Counted from the stretch's first letter, positions 1 to 7,953 are shown. The stretch is DNA of 12,664 nucleotides from an uncultured Propionibacteriaceae bacterium (GCA_936941515.1 CAKZJI010000190.1:1-12664); one strand, 5' to 3'. Translations and numbers: made by a program. The notes: generated by a model not told the origin, from the letters alone.

Positions 1-772
1 ACGCGGTCTCCCGGGCTCCAGCGCTGGGGAATCGGTTCGATACCCGGGCGACTGCCTCGGGGCTGCCCAACACTTCCCCGTGCATGCGGAGCTCGGTCTC
101 CACAGCCTTCAGCATCGGGTCGAGACGCTGCTGCGCGAACTCGCGTTTGAGGGTTCGGACCGCTTCCCGGGGGAACGATCCGGCGGTCCGAGCCAGGGCG
201 ACGGCTTCAGAGAGCACGTACTCAGGCTCTGCGACGAGACACGGGACCCCACGGTCCGCCAGCTGGCGCCCGGTGAACTCGCGAGCAGTCATCATCATCT
301 CGCGTGCCACCCCGCCCAACTGATGAGGCAGGTGAACCGTGGCACCCATGCCAGGCGTGAATCCATAGCGTAGGTAGCCCGCGCTGTAGCGACCACTGGC
401 GTCAAGGACAACCATGTCGGCCGAGAGCGCGAACGACAACCCGCCCCCGCCAGCATCCCCCTGCACGGCAGAGATCACCGGTACCGGGCAGTCCAGCAGC
501 CCACGGAAGGCGTAGGGAGTGTCTGCGAAGGTGCGCTCGCCGGCTGCCAGATCGGCCAGACCCGCCTGATCGGCTCCCAGACTGAACCTACGGGGGGTGC
601 CTGTGATGACCACTGCCCTCGTGTCGGCCTCGGTTACCAGAGCCGCCAGCGTCGCCGCCAGGCGGCTCATCAGGTCACCTGTCAGGAGGTTCCCAGCCGT
701 CCCAGCGTCGAATGACACGATACGGACCCCATCGCCGGCGTCCGCGACATTGATCTGAATCTCATGGGACAT
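1..772 (-). other. ECH2-like (PksI/CurF-ECH2 type) crotonase domain fused to the PKS
   Basis: PKS residues 1526 to at least 1782 form a nearly full-length crotonase fold. Visible motifs are the oxyanion-hole region AVQGDAGGGG, the motif YGFTPGMGAT (from Y1661), and a C-terminal ELRMHGEV segment with H1756. The YGFTPGMGAT and MHxxV features resemble, from memory, the decarboxylating ECH2 enzymes of beta-branching (HMG-CoA synthase) cassettes such as PksI or the CurF N-terminal domain, rather than fatty-acid-degrading hydratases. A glycine- and aspartate-bearing GDAGGGG replaces the usual GHAxGGG. If active, the domain would decarboxylate a glutaconyl-type branch on a carrier. The HMG-CoA synthase, ECH1 and donor-ACP partners needed for that are not in this window. 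A different crotonase reaction on the growing chain remains possible. Confidence 0.72.
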
Positions 773-3700
773 CGGGGTAGTCCTCTCTGGCTCGCGGGCT
801 ACGTCGACCGACGTGGAAGTGGAAGCCGTGGGGATGTGGTCCGGGCGGTGATCGGGGGCCCCGACGCCGGCTGCGGGCGGCGGGACCAGGCAGCCGGAGT
901 CGCCCCCGGCCCACCGTCCCACCCAGTACCCGGACAGTTCGAACGGCGCTGTGGGCAGGTCGACGCACCGGCCCGTCATCGGGACACCCTGGGGGAGATC
1001 TTCGCCGCCGCCCGCCCATGTAACGAGGGGCCCCGCAGCCGTGCCAGTACCACCGACGACCCATGCCGAGCGCTGCCCCTGACCCCAGTCCCTCAGCAGG
1101 GAGACGAGATGCGGGACGGAAGCAGCGCTCACTGCCGCGCGCACGGGGAAGTGCGTTCGCCGCGAACCGAGCGTGTACGCGATGTCGTTCAAGCTGGGCC
1201 GGTGGCCCGGGGCCGCCTCACCCGCGAGCTGTGCCATGGTGGTGGTCGGATTGATCAAGGCTCGGTCGACGTCTCCGGCTCCCGCCTCCGCGAGCAGGTC
1301 GGCTGTTCGGTCGAGCAGGCCTAGGTCTTCCAGCGTGTCGCTGGCGCGGATCTCCTCAGGGCCGACACCGAGCAGGCTCCCCGCAGCCGCGATCAGCTCT
1401 TTCACGTCAGCCTCGCCGCTCGTCTCGGCGAGCGCACCGGCCAGCTCAGCCATCAGACAGTCAAGGGCGCGTTCTGAACGCGCAGACAGCAGGACGGTCG
1501 CGGGCCCCTGCCGGGGTGAAGGTGCACCGGGCAGCGAAGCCTCCTCCACCAAGACATGGCTGTTGGCGCCGCTGGCGCCGAAGGCGCTGATCCCAGCCCG
1601 CCTGGTCCGGCCAGGGGCTACGTCCCACGGCTCGACGGATTCCACGACTCGCAGCGGCGACGAGTCCAGATCCAGACGAGGGTTGCGCGGGGTGGCGTGC
1701 AACGACGGCACCAGCGTGCGGTGACGTAGCTGGAGAAGAACCTTGGTCACCCCAGCAACGCCCGCTGCGCTCTCCAAGTGTCCAATGTTCGTCTTCACGG
1801 AGCCGACGGCTACCGCCTGGATCGCAGCGGGTTTCCCCACCGGCTCAGCGCTGAGCGCACGGCTGAGGCCTTCCACCTCGATCGGGTCGCCCAACGATGT
1901 CCCGGTGCCGTGAGCCTCCACGTAGCTCAGGTCGCTCGACTCCCACCCGGCATCGCGTAGGGCCGCCCTGATCAAGCGCGCCTGCGGCTCCGGACTGGGA
2001 ACCGTGAAACCGCCTGTCCGACCGGAATGATTGGCGGCCGTTCCCGCAATGATCCCGTGAATCGTGTCACCGTCGGCCAGCGCTCGCGACAGAGGCTTCA
2101 GCAGCAACGCGCCAGCCCCCTCGCCCGGAGCGTAGCCGGTGCCCCCCGCTCCGAACGCGCGGCACCTACCGTCATCGGCAAGGAACTGATCGCGGGACAG
2201 CTGCAGGTACTTCTGCGGGTGGACGTTGAGGTTCACCCCGCCGACCAGCATCATGTCTGCATCACCGTTGCGCAGCACCGACATGGCCAGGTGGATCGCT
2301 GTGAGCGATGAGGAGCAGGCCGTATCGAGGGCCAAGGTGGGACCTGTCAGATCGAGGCAGAACGAGACCCGGCTCGAGATGGACGCATGCAACGCCATCG
2401 GAGCCACCCCATCATCCAGCTCCCCGAGCAGCGTGTAGTGATTCCACATCACGCCGACGTAGCATCCGATCGTGTGATCGGCTCGCCGCTGCTTGGGGTA
2501 ACCGGCCCCCTCCATCGCCTGCCACGCCGTCATCAGGAAGATGCGCTCCTGCGGGTCCATACGGGCGGCGGCCCGCCGCGAGATACCGAAGAAGGCGGGG
2601 TCGAATTGGTCGATTCCGTCTAAAAACCCGCCCCACTTGGCATAGCTGCGCCCTGGTTTGCCGCGCTCGGGGTCGTCATAGTCGGAGTGCCTCCACCGGT
2701 CCTCGGGAATCTCCACGACGCTGTCGCGGCCCTCGGTCAGGTTCCTCCAGTACTCGAGCAGGTTCACCGCATCCGGGTACCGGCCGGCCATCCCGACGAC
2801 GGCAATGGGGTCGCGCTCCGCTGCTGTCGGCCATGCTGGAGCGGTGGTCGGCGCACTGGCCTCGGGGTCCGCGCTCTCCTTGATCAGCGGCAGCCCGTCG
2901 CGGTAGCGGCGATCGCCCCGATCGTCGGGCGACCCATGGATGACGAGCGTCTCAGCGTCGGTGCCCGCGAGGATGGCGTCCAACGCCCGTAGCGCCTCTG
3001 ACAGCGGCAACGGAGCCGCACCGGTTTGATCGGCGCGCGCCAGGTTGTCCGCGCTCAGCCGCATTCCGCCATCGGCCCAGTAGGGCCACGCGATGGCGCG
3101 CTGGGAGGTGCGCTCGGATACGGGGAGCCGGGCCGCCAGCTGCCATCCACTGGCAGAGGCATAGGCCACCTGCCCTCGCTGGGGCAGCACGGCCGCCAGC
3201 GAGGAGAAGGAGACCATCAGGCGCGGCGGATCGTCGCGGGTCGCTGCGACGAGATTAATCGCTCCCGCCGTCTTGGGACCCCATACGCCGTCTGGCAGCC
3301 CAGGCGTGCGCAGAATGATCGAGTCCTGGACCTGTCCAGCCAGGTTCAGAACCACGTCGATGTGCCCCCATCGCCGACGGATCTGCTCCGCTGCCTCTGC
3401 CACCGCGTCAGCGTCGGTGATGTCAGCCGTGACAGTGACGACGTCGTCTCGATCGGCGAGCGCGGCAGACAGCTTCCGCGTTGACCGCCCGACCAGCGCA
3501 ACCCGAGCGCCGTAACGCTGAACGAGATGCTCGGCAACTACTTGGCCAATCACGCCACAGCCCCCGGCGATCAGGACCACGGAGCCAGCGTCCAGTGCCG
3601 ATCCCTCCGAGCGATGCGCGAGCTCCCGCCACGCTTCCACCCGACGAGTGCCGTCATCGTCCACCCACACACAGTCAGGGGCCGGCTCCGTCGCTGCAAG

Positions 3701-5347
3701 CTGTCTGGCCACTTCCTCGCCCAACCGCTGCGGGTCGTCCGCAGCGGCGAGCCGGAGGTCCGCGCCTGGGAATTCCTGCCGAGCGACGCGCACAGCTGAG
3801 GAAACGGCCGAGTGAGCCGCCGGCGAGCCAAGCAGCGCAATTACCAACCGCCGCTGCGGATCCCAGTTCCGCAAGATCGCGATCAGTTCCTCGATGGCAC
3901 AGCGACACGACTCCGGCGTGTCCCCCGCGGGTAGAAAGAGCATCCCGGCAGCTGTCGCGTCGCTCGTTGCCGTCCACCCCCCCAAGGCGGACGCCTGGTC
4001 TGCGAAGGCCCCGACGGCCTCGGCTGGACAGTCACTTCCAGCAGACTGTATCGGCACTGCCTCGAGCGTTCTCGCGAAGATCGATGTCTCAGCGGAGCCG
4101 AAGCGCGGGCCTCCTTCAGCATTCACGGCGGGGGCTGCTGCGGCATCAAGCTCCAAGAATTTCGCACTGTGTTCCTGGGCCAAGTGTTCGGCAAGGTCGG
4201 CGATGGTGCTGTACTCAAACAGCAGCGTCGGGTAGAGGCGCGCCCCGAGTCTCGCATCCAACCGTTCCCCCAACCCGAGCAGGGCTACGGAGTCCAGACC
4301 CAGGTCGAAGAAGCCGGAGGTCTGCGGGATGGAATCTGGATCTGTACCGAGCAGGTTCGCAACCTCGCGGCACAGCACCCGGCGCGCCGCAGCAGCCGGA
4401 ACTGTCGCGGTCTGTGCCGTGACATGGGTACCGGTCACAGGCTGCGCGGCGGACTCTCGAGGCGCATTGATGGGCGCCTGCGGCGCTGACGGCTCCCGGT
4501 CGGCGACCAGCGATCGGATCAGCCCGGCCTCGCGGATCCGCTTGCAAGCAATCCCGGTGAATCGCACGAGGACCCGTCCGGAGGCCTCCGCGATATCGAG
4601 GTTGTTGCGAAGGATCTCGCTCGAGGGCGACAGCTGCTCCACCTGCGGAATGTGGACGACGATGTCGCTCGGCAGCGGTGCCAGGATCTCCGCCGTCTCG
4701 ATGGAGAACGGGATGAAGGGCTCGGCTCCCACATCACGGCGACGACCGAAAGCGACGAGAGTCGCTGCATCGAGCAGACCGGGATGCAGCAGGAGGCCCG
4801 ATCCCGCGTCCCCTCCGGCAGGGTCTCGCGACAACCGAGCAACTGCTGGCCCGTCGCCCCAGCGCAGCGGACCGACGGCGCGCATGGCCGCCCCGTGTAC
4901 GATGCCTTCACCTTGGGTGAGCTCATACAGCACTGACATATCGTCTGTCGCCGAACAGCGGCTCTCGATCTCAGCAATATCTAGGGGCTCAACAGAGGGG
5001 GTGCTAGGAGCCAGCGTCGCTGTCATCACAACCTCGTCGCTCTCCGACGGCCCCATGATCGGTTCGACGCTCAGCGTGAGGCTACAGCCTTGGGCTGTTG
5101 CGGGGCCGACACTCAGCTGAAGCCGCCGCGGATGGCCAGGAGCCGTCGCCACTGCAGTGTGGAAGCGGACGTCATCGAGCCGCATCGGGCACGCGAGGGA
5201 GCCATTACGCGCACTGAGGGCTCGAAGGACCAGATCCAGAAAGGTCACCCCAGGAACGACCGGGACGTCGTGCACGTGATGGTGCGATGGAATGAAGTCA
5301 TCCTCATCCAGAACGACCTCGCAGCGCCAGCCACCATTCTGCGTCAT
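1..5347 (-). CDS. trans-AT type polyketide synthase, DH-ACP-KR-KS-(carrier-like insert)-ECH, C-terminus outside the window
   Basis: At least 1782 codons are open from the ATG at 5347 to the left edge, with no stop. Domains in order: a hot-dog dehydratase (about 1-280; H23 in an HxxxDxxxxP motif, D193 in HPGLLD); an ACP (about 315-390; S353 in LGLDSV); a ketoreductase (about 400-790; GGCGVIG at 595-601, K692, S716, Y729; a D in the VQD motif suggests B-type stereochemistry); a ketosynthase (about 846-1268; C1011 in TACSSS, H1146 in EAHGTGT, H1190 in NIGHLE, so complete); a post-KS linker interrupted by a degenerate carrier-like segment (about 1310-1375); and an enoyl-CoA-hydratase-like domain from about 1526. 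No acyltransferase is present, so malonyl units must be supplied in trans. The protein begins directly with DH, so the KS of that module must end the preceding subunit (split module). GGGGAG at 5355-5360 is the ribosome binding site, and the ATG overlaps the stop of the upstream transferase gene (ATGA), implying translational coupling. Contains one TTA codon (L909). Domain calls are firm; the collinear role is unknown. Confidence 0.93.
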   Translation of the reverse strand, partial: MTQNGGWRCEVVLDEDDFIPSHHHVHDVPVVPGVTFLDLVLRALSARNGSLACPMRLDDVRFHTAVATAPGHPRRLQLSVGPATAQGCSLTLSVEPIMGPSESDEVVMTATLAPSTPSVEPLDIAEIESRCSATDDMSVLYELTQGEGIVHGAAMRAVGPLRWGDGPAVARLSRDPAGGDAGSGLLLHPGLLDAATLVAFGRRRDVGAEPFIPFSIETAEILAPLPSDIVVHIPQVEQLSPSSEILRNNLDIAEASGRVLVRFTGIACKRIREAGLIRSLVADREPSAPQAPINAPRESAAQPVTGTHVTAQTATVPAAAARRVLCREVANLLGTDPDSIPQTSGFFDLGLDSVALLGLGERLDARLGARLYPTLLFEYSTIADLAEHLAQEHSAKFLELDAAAAPAVNAEGGPRFGSAETSIFARTLEAVPIQSAGSDCPAEAVGAFADQASALGGWTATSDATAAGMLFLPAGDTPESCRCAIEELIAILRNWDPQRRLVIALLGSPAAHSAVSSAVRVARQEFPGADLRLAAADDPQRLGEEVARQLAATEPAPDCVWVDDDGTRRVEAWRELAHRSEGSALDAGSVVLIAGGCGVIGQVVAEHLVQRYGARVALVGRSTRKLSAALADRDDVVTVTADITDADAVAEAAEQIRRRWGHIDVVLNLAGQVQDSIILRTPGLPDGVWGPKTAGAINLVAATRDDPPRLMVSFSSLAAVLPQRGQVAYASASGWQLAARLPVSERTSQRAIAWPYWADGGMRLSADNLARADQTGAAPLPLSEALRALDAILAGTDAETLVIHGSPDDRGDRRYRDGLPLIKESADPEASAPTTAPAWPTAAERDPIAVVGMAGRYPDAVNLLEYWRNLTEGRDSVVEIPEDRWRHSDYDDPERGKPGRSYAKWGGFLDGIDQFDPAFFGISRRAAARMDPQERIFLMTAWQAMEGAGYPKQRRADHTIGCYVGVMWNHYTLLGELDDGVAPMALHASISSRVSFCLDLTGPTLALDTACSSSLTAIHLAMSVLRNGDADMMLVGGVNLNVHPQKYLQLSRDQFLADDGRCRAFGAGGTGYAPGEGAGALLLKPLSRALADGDTIHGIIAGTAANHSGRTGGFTVPSPEPQARLIRAALRDAGWESSDLSYVEAHGTGTSLGDPIEVEGLSRALSAEPVGKPAAIQAVAVGSVKTNIGHLESAAGVAGVTKVLLQLRHRTLVPSLHATPRNPRLDLDSSPLRVVESVEPWDVAPGRTRRAGISAFGASGANSHVLVEEASLPGAPSPRQGPATVLLSARSERALDCLMAELAGALAETSGEADVKELIAAAGSLLGVGPEEIRASDTLEDLGLLDRTADLLAEAGAGDVDRALINPTTTMAQLAGEAAPGHRPSLNDIAYTLGSRRTHFPVRAAVSAASVPHLVSLLRDWGQGQRSAWVVGGTGTAAGPLVTWAGGGEDLPQGVPMTGRCVDLPTAPFELSGYWVGRWAGGDSGCLVPPPAAGVGAPDHRPDHIPTASTSTSVDVAREPERTTPMSHEIQINVADAGDGVRIVSFDAGTAGNLLTGDLMSRLAATLAALVTEADTRAVVITGTPRRFSLGADQAGLADLAAGERTFADTPYAFRGLLDCPVPVISAVQGDAGGGGLSFALSADMVVLDASGRYSAGYLRYGFTPGMGATVHLPHQLGGVAREMMMTAREFTGRQLADRGVPCLVAEPEYVLSEAVALARTAGSFPREAVRTLKREFAQQRLDPMLKAVETELRMHGEVLGSPEAVARVSNRFPSAGARETA
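770..787 (-). promoter_or_regulatory. internal ribosome binding site and ATG at the start of the ECH domain
   Basis: On the minus strand GAGAGGA (787-781) stands 8 nt before an in-frame ATG (772-770) that begins MSHEIQ, exactly where a free-standing ECH protein would start. It follows a Pro/Thr/Ser-rich stretch typical of interdomain linkers. Either this is the relic of a separate ECH gene that became fused to the PKS, or it still drives production of a free ECH protein as well as the fusion. Confidence 0.45.
1230..1420 (-). other. degenerate carrier-like insert in the post-KS linker
   Basis: Between the start of the post-KS linker (LSARSER) and its continuation (DIAYTLGSRRTHFPVRA) lies a segment that reads like an acyl carrier domain: LLGVGPEEIRASDTLEDLG, then INPTTTMAQLAGEA in the position of the usual HPT...LAAHL end. 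The phosphopantetheine site LGLDS is replaced by LGLLDR (G1343-L-L-D-R), and the segment between it and the end is shorter than in a normal ACP. It cannot carry a substrate in the usual way. Possible roles are structural or docking. Similarity judged by eye. Confidence 0.5.
2621..2623 (-). other. TTA leucine codon in the PKS (possible bldA control)
   Basis: PKS residue L909, in the KS segment reading GGFLDGIDQFD, is encoded by TTA. In Streptomyces this rare codon needs the bldA-encoded tRNA and commonly ties secondary metabolism to development. That control is inferred from the codon alone. Confidence 0.8.
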
Positions 5348-6528
5348 CGCGCATCTCCCCGGTTGCTGAAGAGGAAGGATTCGAGTAGCTCCCGTCGGTG
5401 ATGAGACGGAGTGAACGCGTCCAGATGCGTCCCGTGCTCCTGCACTTCGATGGCAGCGTGGGACAACCGCTCGGCCACCGCCAAGGAACCGTCAGGATGG
5501 GCAGTCGTGTCATCGAGGGTCGTCACGACCAAGGTCGGCTGGTGCACCTGGCGGATGCACTCCCGCGAATCCCAGTGCATCGTGGCGCCCGTGAGCCGCG
5601 CGTAGCGATAGAAGAGTTCATCATGGACGTAGGGACGCACCACAATCGGACCCAGACCAGCGGGGACACCCGCAAGAGGGGACTCAGCCAGGATCGCTCG
5701 GAGCTCTGCCGCCGTGGCGCGGGAGGTGGACGCCGAATCCAACAGTTCCCGCAAGTTCTGCTGATGCTGGGTCTTGGCCGACTCACCGCCAAGCTCAAAG
5801 TCCCCGTGCCACAGGCTCAGATCCCCCACCAGATCCGGCCGGGCGGCGGCCGCGTAGAGGGCATTGACTGCCCCCCCGCACAGACCCATCAGGTGGACCG
5901 GTTGATCCGCACGGTTCTCGATCACAGTGATCAGGTCCCCGGCCTGATTCGGCACGTCCGCCCCCATCGCATCGAAGGCACTCGCGTCCCCCAGCGGACC
6001 CGACGTACCGCGGGTCTCGATGGTCAGGCACCGTATCGACCCTGACAGCGACCTCATCCACTCCGCCACGAGGCGATCGCTCATCGCGCACGCGGATGCC
6101 AGCACGACGGTGGGACCAGATTCCGACCCGGACTCCACGACGTCCAGTACGACGCCGTCCTCGGCGACCACCTGGCTGCGTCGCAGCTGGGCGCGGTCCA
6201 CTCTCCGCCACGCGGCAACAGCGCCTCCGAGCCCGTCGGTCTCGCCCCGAGCCCGCGCATCTTCGAGGGCTCGGATGAGTTCTGCGCCCAAGGCCTCATC
6301 CGCCGCCGATGGCCGGTCGCCGAGATCAAACGCGATCGGCAGGTCGGCAGCGGCGCACACGGCATCCCCCAAGGACCCCACAGCGGGATCCTTGGGGGAT
6401 GGCAGGGACACATGCCCCACCTGGCCGGCCAAGCCATCCAGCTGCATCGTGCGGTCGGCGATGAGGCGCGACGCTCGGGCCAGCTGAAGGGACATGCGAT
6501 CGGCGTGATCGGTCAGTGGAGTTGTCAT
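5344..6528 (-). CDS. SyrC/CmaE-like aminoacyltransferase (alpha/beta hydrolase fold, Cys nucleophile)
   Basis: 394-residue alpha/beta-hydrolase protein. The nucleophile elbow reads GLCGGAVN with C217 where thioesterases have Ser. D339/D340 (in TTLDDT) and H368 (in EHGTHLDAF) complete a plausible triad. A Cys in this place marks SyrC and CmaE, which do not hydrolyse but shuttle a chlorinated aminoacyl group from one carrier domain to another. The gene lies directly behind a SyrB2-type chlorinase and overlaps the PKS start by ATGA, which fits delivery of the halogenated unit into the assembly line. An extra N-terminal region of roughly 135 residues precedes the hydrolase core. I chose ATG 6528 because AAGGA (6537-6541) sits 8 nt upstream; the ATG at 6558 lies inside a hairpin and lacks such a site. 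Family call is strong; donor and acceptor carriers are inferred. Confidence 0.85.
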   Translation of the reverse strand: MTTPLTDHADRMSLQLARASRLIADRTMQLDGLAGQVGHVSLPSPKDPAVGSLGDAVCAAADLPIAFDLGDRPSAADEALGAELIRALEDARARGETDGLGGAVAAWRRVDRAQLRRSQVVAEDGVVLDVVESGSESGPTVVLASACAMSDRLVAEWMRSLSGSIRCLTIETRGTSGPLGDASAFDAMGADVPNQAGDLITVIENRADQPVHLMGLCGGAVNALYAAAARPDLVGDLSLWHGDFELGGESAKTQHQQNLRELLDSASTSRATAAELRAILAESPLAGVPAGLGPIVVRPYVHDELFYRYARLTGATMHWDSRECIRQVHQPTLVVTTLDDTTAHPDGSLAVAERLSHAAIEVQEHGTHLDAFTPSHHRRELLESFLFSNRGDAR

Positions 6529-6543
6529 GTGAGGTTTCCTTCT

Positions 6544-6563
6544 GCGGGATGGCACCATCCCGC
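6544..6563 (-). repeat. intercistronic hairpin, perfect 9-bp inverted repeat
   Basis: GCGGGATGG and CCATCCCGC face each other across 2 nt in the 59-bp gap between the chlorinase stop and the transferase start. The transcript would form a strong stem just 2 nt before the AAGGA ribosome binding site. No U-tract follows, so it is not a classical terminator. It may stabilise upstream mRNA, act as a partial terminator, or modulate translation of the transferase. Confidence 0.6.
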
Positions 6564-6587
6564 GTGTCGTGGGCGCCGAGGGGTCAC

Positions 6588-7541
6588 TCAGGAGCGGCGC
6601 GTCCGGAACGGCTTCCCGGTCGCGGAGTGGGTTGCGATCCGGTTGTAGTCGTACTCATTCGTTCCCGCCACCAGGACGGCGCCGTAGCGATCGAGGCTCA
6701 CCGAGCCGCCGTACTCCTCCACCACGTCGGTGTCCGGGTAGATCTGTACCTGGGTGGGGACGTAGCGCGCAGCGAAACCCATCCGCATCTCGTCGGTCAG
6801 CCCCACGTGGGGATACGACGCGTGCATCAAGGTCGACCAGAACAGGACCGCTTGGCCCTTCTTCAACTCGATCGGCACCGCCTGCGACTCGTCCGGTTCG
6901 AAGTTCTCGTCGATGCGCAGCTGGCGGTAGTCGTAGCCGAAGAAGCCCCGCTTCATGCCGCCCTTAACAACAGAATTGATGGTGCCGGGCTGGTAGTCCA
7001 TGACCTTGGTCTCGTCGTAGTTCATCGAGGTGTAGGAACCGGGGATGAACTGGAGGCAACCGTTCTCCTTCGTGGCGTCGGTGAATCCGGTCCAGACGGT
7101 GATCGTGCCACCGAAGTCGGAGTCTTCGGGCCACACGATCTGGGGCTTGTTGGAGGCATTCGCGAAGGTGTCGGCCTGATGCCAGTCCGTGCCCTCGTCG
7201 CCGGGGTACTTCGGGAAGAACTCCGTGCGCCAGCACAACACGTTGGGGCCCAGAACACTCGTTACGCGATCGACGATCTGCGGCCGAGTGATCAGATCGG
7301 CCAAGAAGTCCGAATCCATGTGGCGGTCGTAGTTGGCGATGTTGGTGTTGCCCGACACCGCCCACTCCTCTGTATAGATGGCATGGGTACGGTCCATCAG
7401 TGCCAGCCGCTCGCGGCGCCACGCGGCGTCCATCTCCTCAGGGCTCATAACATCGAAGGGGCCTATAAAGCCCTGCTTGCGGAAGGTCGCCATCTCCTCA
7501 TCGGTCAGGGAGAAGTCTTGCGTCGTTTCGTTAATGGTCAT
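6588..7541 (-). CDS. SyrB2-family Fe(II)/2-oxoglutarate halogenase (carrier-tethered aminoacyl chlorinase)
   Basis: 317 residues, close to the 310 of SyrB2, with very high similarity along the whole length (for example [20 protein letters not shown]). The iron-binding motif is HQA (H121, A123): alanine replaces the Asp/Glu ligand of hydroxylases, opening the site for chloride, which is the hallmark of this chlorinase family. The distal iron ligand is H240. T118 and R253 correspond to the 2-oxoglutarate contacts of SyrB2. The enzyme should replace an unactivated C-H by C-Cl on an amino acid bound to a carrier protein, using O2, chloride and 2-oxoglutarate. The start is set by GAGAAGGAA at 7548-7556, which lies inside the end of the upstream carrier gene; only 3 nt separate the two genes. 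The exact amino acid and number of chlorinations cannot be read from the sequence. Confidence 0.96.
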   Translation of the reverse strand: MTINETTQDFSLTDEEMATFRKQGFIGPFDVMSPEEMDAAWRRERLALMDRTHAIYTEEWAVSGNTNIANYDRHMDSDFLADLITRPQIVDRVTSVLGPNVLCWRTEFFPKYPGDEGTDWHQADTFANASNKPQIVWPEDSDFGGTITVWTGFTDATKENGCLQFIPGSYTSMNYDETKVMDYQPGTINSVVKGGMKRGFFGYDYRQLRIDENFEPDESQAVPIELKKGQAVLFWSTLMHASYPHVGLTDEMRMGFAARYVPTQVQIYPDTDVVEEYGGSVSLDRYGAVLVAGTNEYDYNRIATHSATGKPFRTRRS

Positions 7542-7544
7542 CGG

Positions 7545-7793
7545 TCATTCCTTCTCATCGTTGGCTGCCTGCACGATGCTCGTCGCGGAGACGACTCCGT
7601 TGAGATCACGCGGGCTGATGGTAGTGCCAAGCCGCTTGCCGGCTTCGCTGAGCATGCGAACCAGGACCAGCGAAGTGACGCCACGGTCCATCACGTCGTC
7701 GTCGGCGGTCAGCGTCGGATTGTCCATGATGGTGCGGATCACCTCCAGCACAGCGTCCGTTCGCTCTGTACTCGCGATGGTGTTCGAGGTCAC
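7545..7793 (-). CDS. free-standing carrier protein (PCP/ACP)
   Basis: 82-residue discrete thiolation protein starting at GTG 7793 with the strong site GGAAGGAAG at 7798-7806. The phosphopantetheine attachment motif is DRGVTSLV with S41, followed by the helix VLVRMLSEAGKRLG. It is the first gene of the leftward operon and is translationally coupled to the chlorinase. By analogy with CmaD it may receive the chlorinated aminoacyl group from the NRPS carrier through the Cys-type transferase; alternatively, like CytC2, it may itself be the chlorination platform. It could also be a donor ACP for the ECH-type chemistry, but its GVTSL motif looks more like a peptidyl carrier. An upstream ATG at 7940 would add 49 residues lacking domain sense and overlap the divergent gene, so I reject it. 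Confidence 0.88.
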   Translation of the reverse strand: MTSNTIASTERTDAVLEVIRTIMDNPTLTADDDVMDRGVTSLVLVRMLSEAGKRLGTTISPRDLNGVVSATSIVQAANDEKE

Positions 7794-7846
7794 CTGTCTT
7801 CCTTCCTGTTCGTTGGGGGCGCGCCAGGCCGAGCCGCAGTATCGAT

Positions 7847-7867
7847 GCGACCCTAACCGCGGGTCGC
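7847..7867. repeat. perfect 7-bp inverted repeat in the divergent promoter, candidate operator
   Basis: GCGACCC and GGGTCGC flank a 7-nt spacer (TAACCGC). The site is near the middle of the divergent region, about 55 bp from the leftward start and 90 bp from the rightward start. That placement suits a dimeric regulator controlling both operons. No regulator gene is in the window. Confidence 0.4.
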
Positions 7868-7946
7868 GTGGGGGCGGAGCACACATCTGAGCGTCCCCCT
7901 CGCCTGCTTCGTGGTGATGTTTGATCAGCAGCCGCACCACCGCATC

Positions 7947-7953
7947 GAGAGGA
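7947..7953 (+). promoter_or_regulatory. ribosome binding site that decides the NRPS start
   Basis: GAGAGGA stands 5 nt before ATG 7959. The in-frame GTG at 7911 has no comparable site and would only add 16 residues without domain sense. Confidence 0.75.

Noticed and set aside
762..1064. Minus-strand 100-codon frame overlapping the PKS-ECH junction
   Set aside because: It is in a different frame from the PKS, its product is Arg/Gly/Pro-rich without a domain, and the PKS frame runs through without a stop.
3481..5120. Plus-strand open frames of 313 and 263 codons opposite the PKS
   Set aside because: They oppose the KR, ACP and DH coding frame and show low-complexity Arg/Ser/Pro-rich translations typical of antisense GC-rich DNA.
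5344..6528. Transferase gene as a simple type II thioesterase
   Set aside because: The nucleophile is Cys in GLCGG, there is a long N-terminal extension and the neighbours are those of SyrC/CmaE.
6529..6558. Upstream ATG at 6558 as start of the transferase
   Set aside because: It falls within the hairpin, has no ribosome binding site and adds a basic stretch unlike the family; ATG 6528 has AAGGA at proper spacing.
6588..7541. Chlorinase gene as an ordinary phytanoyl-CoA-type hydroxylase
   Set aside because: The iron motif is HQA rather than HxD/E and the protein tracks SyrB2 end to end, so a halogenase is far more likely.
6516..7856. 446-codon plus-strand open frame opposite the transferase, chlorinase and carrier
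   Set aside because: It is the antisense of three strongly conserved genes, has no recognisable domain and arises from GC-biased codon use.
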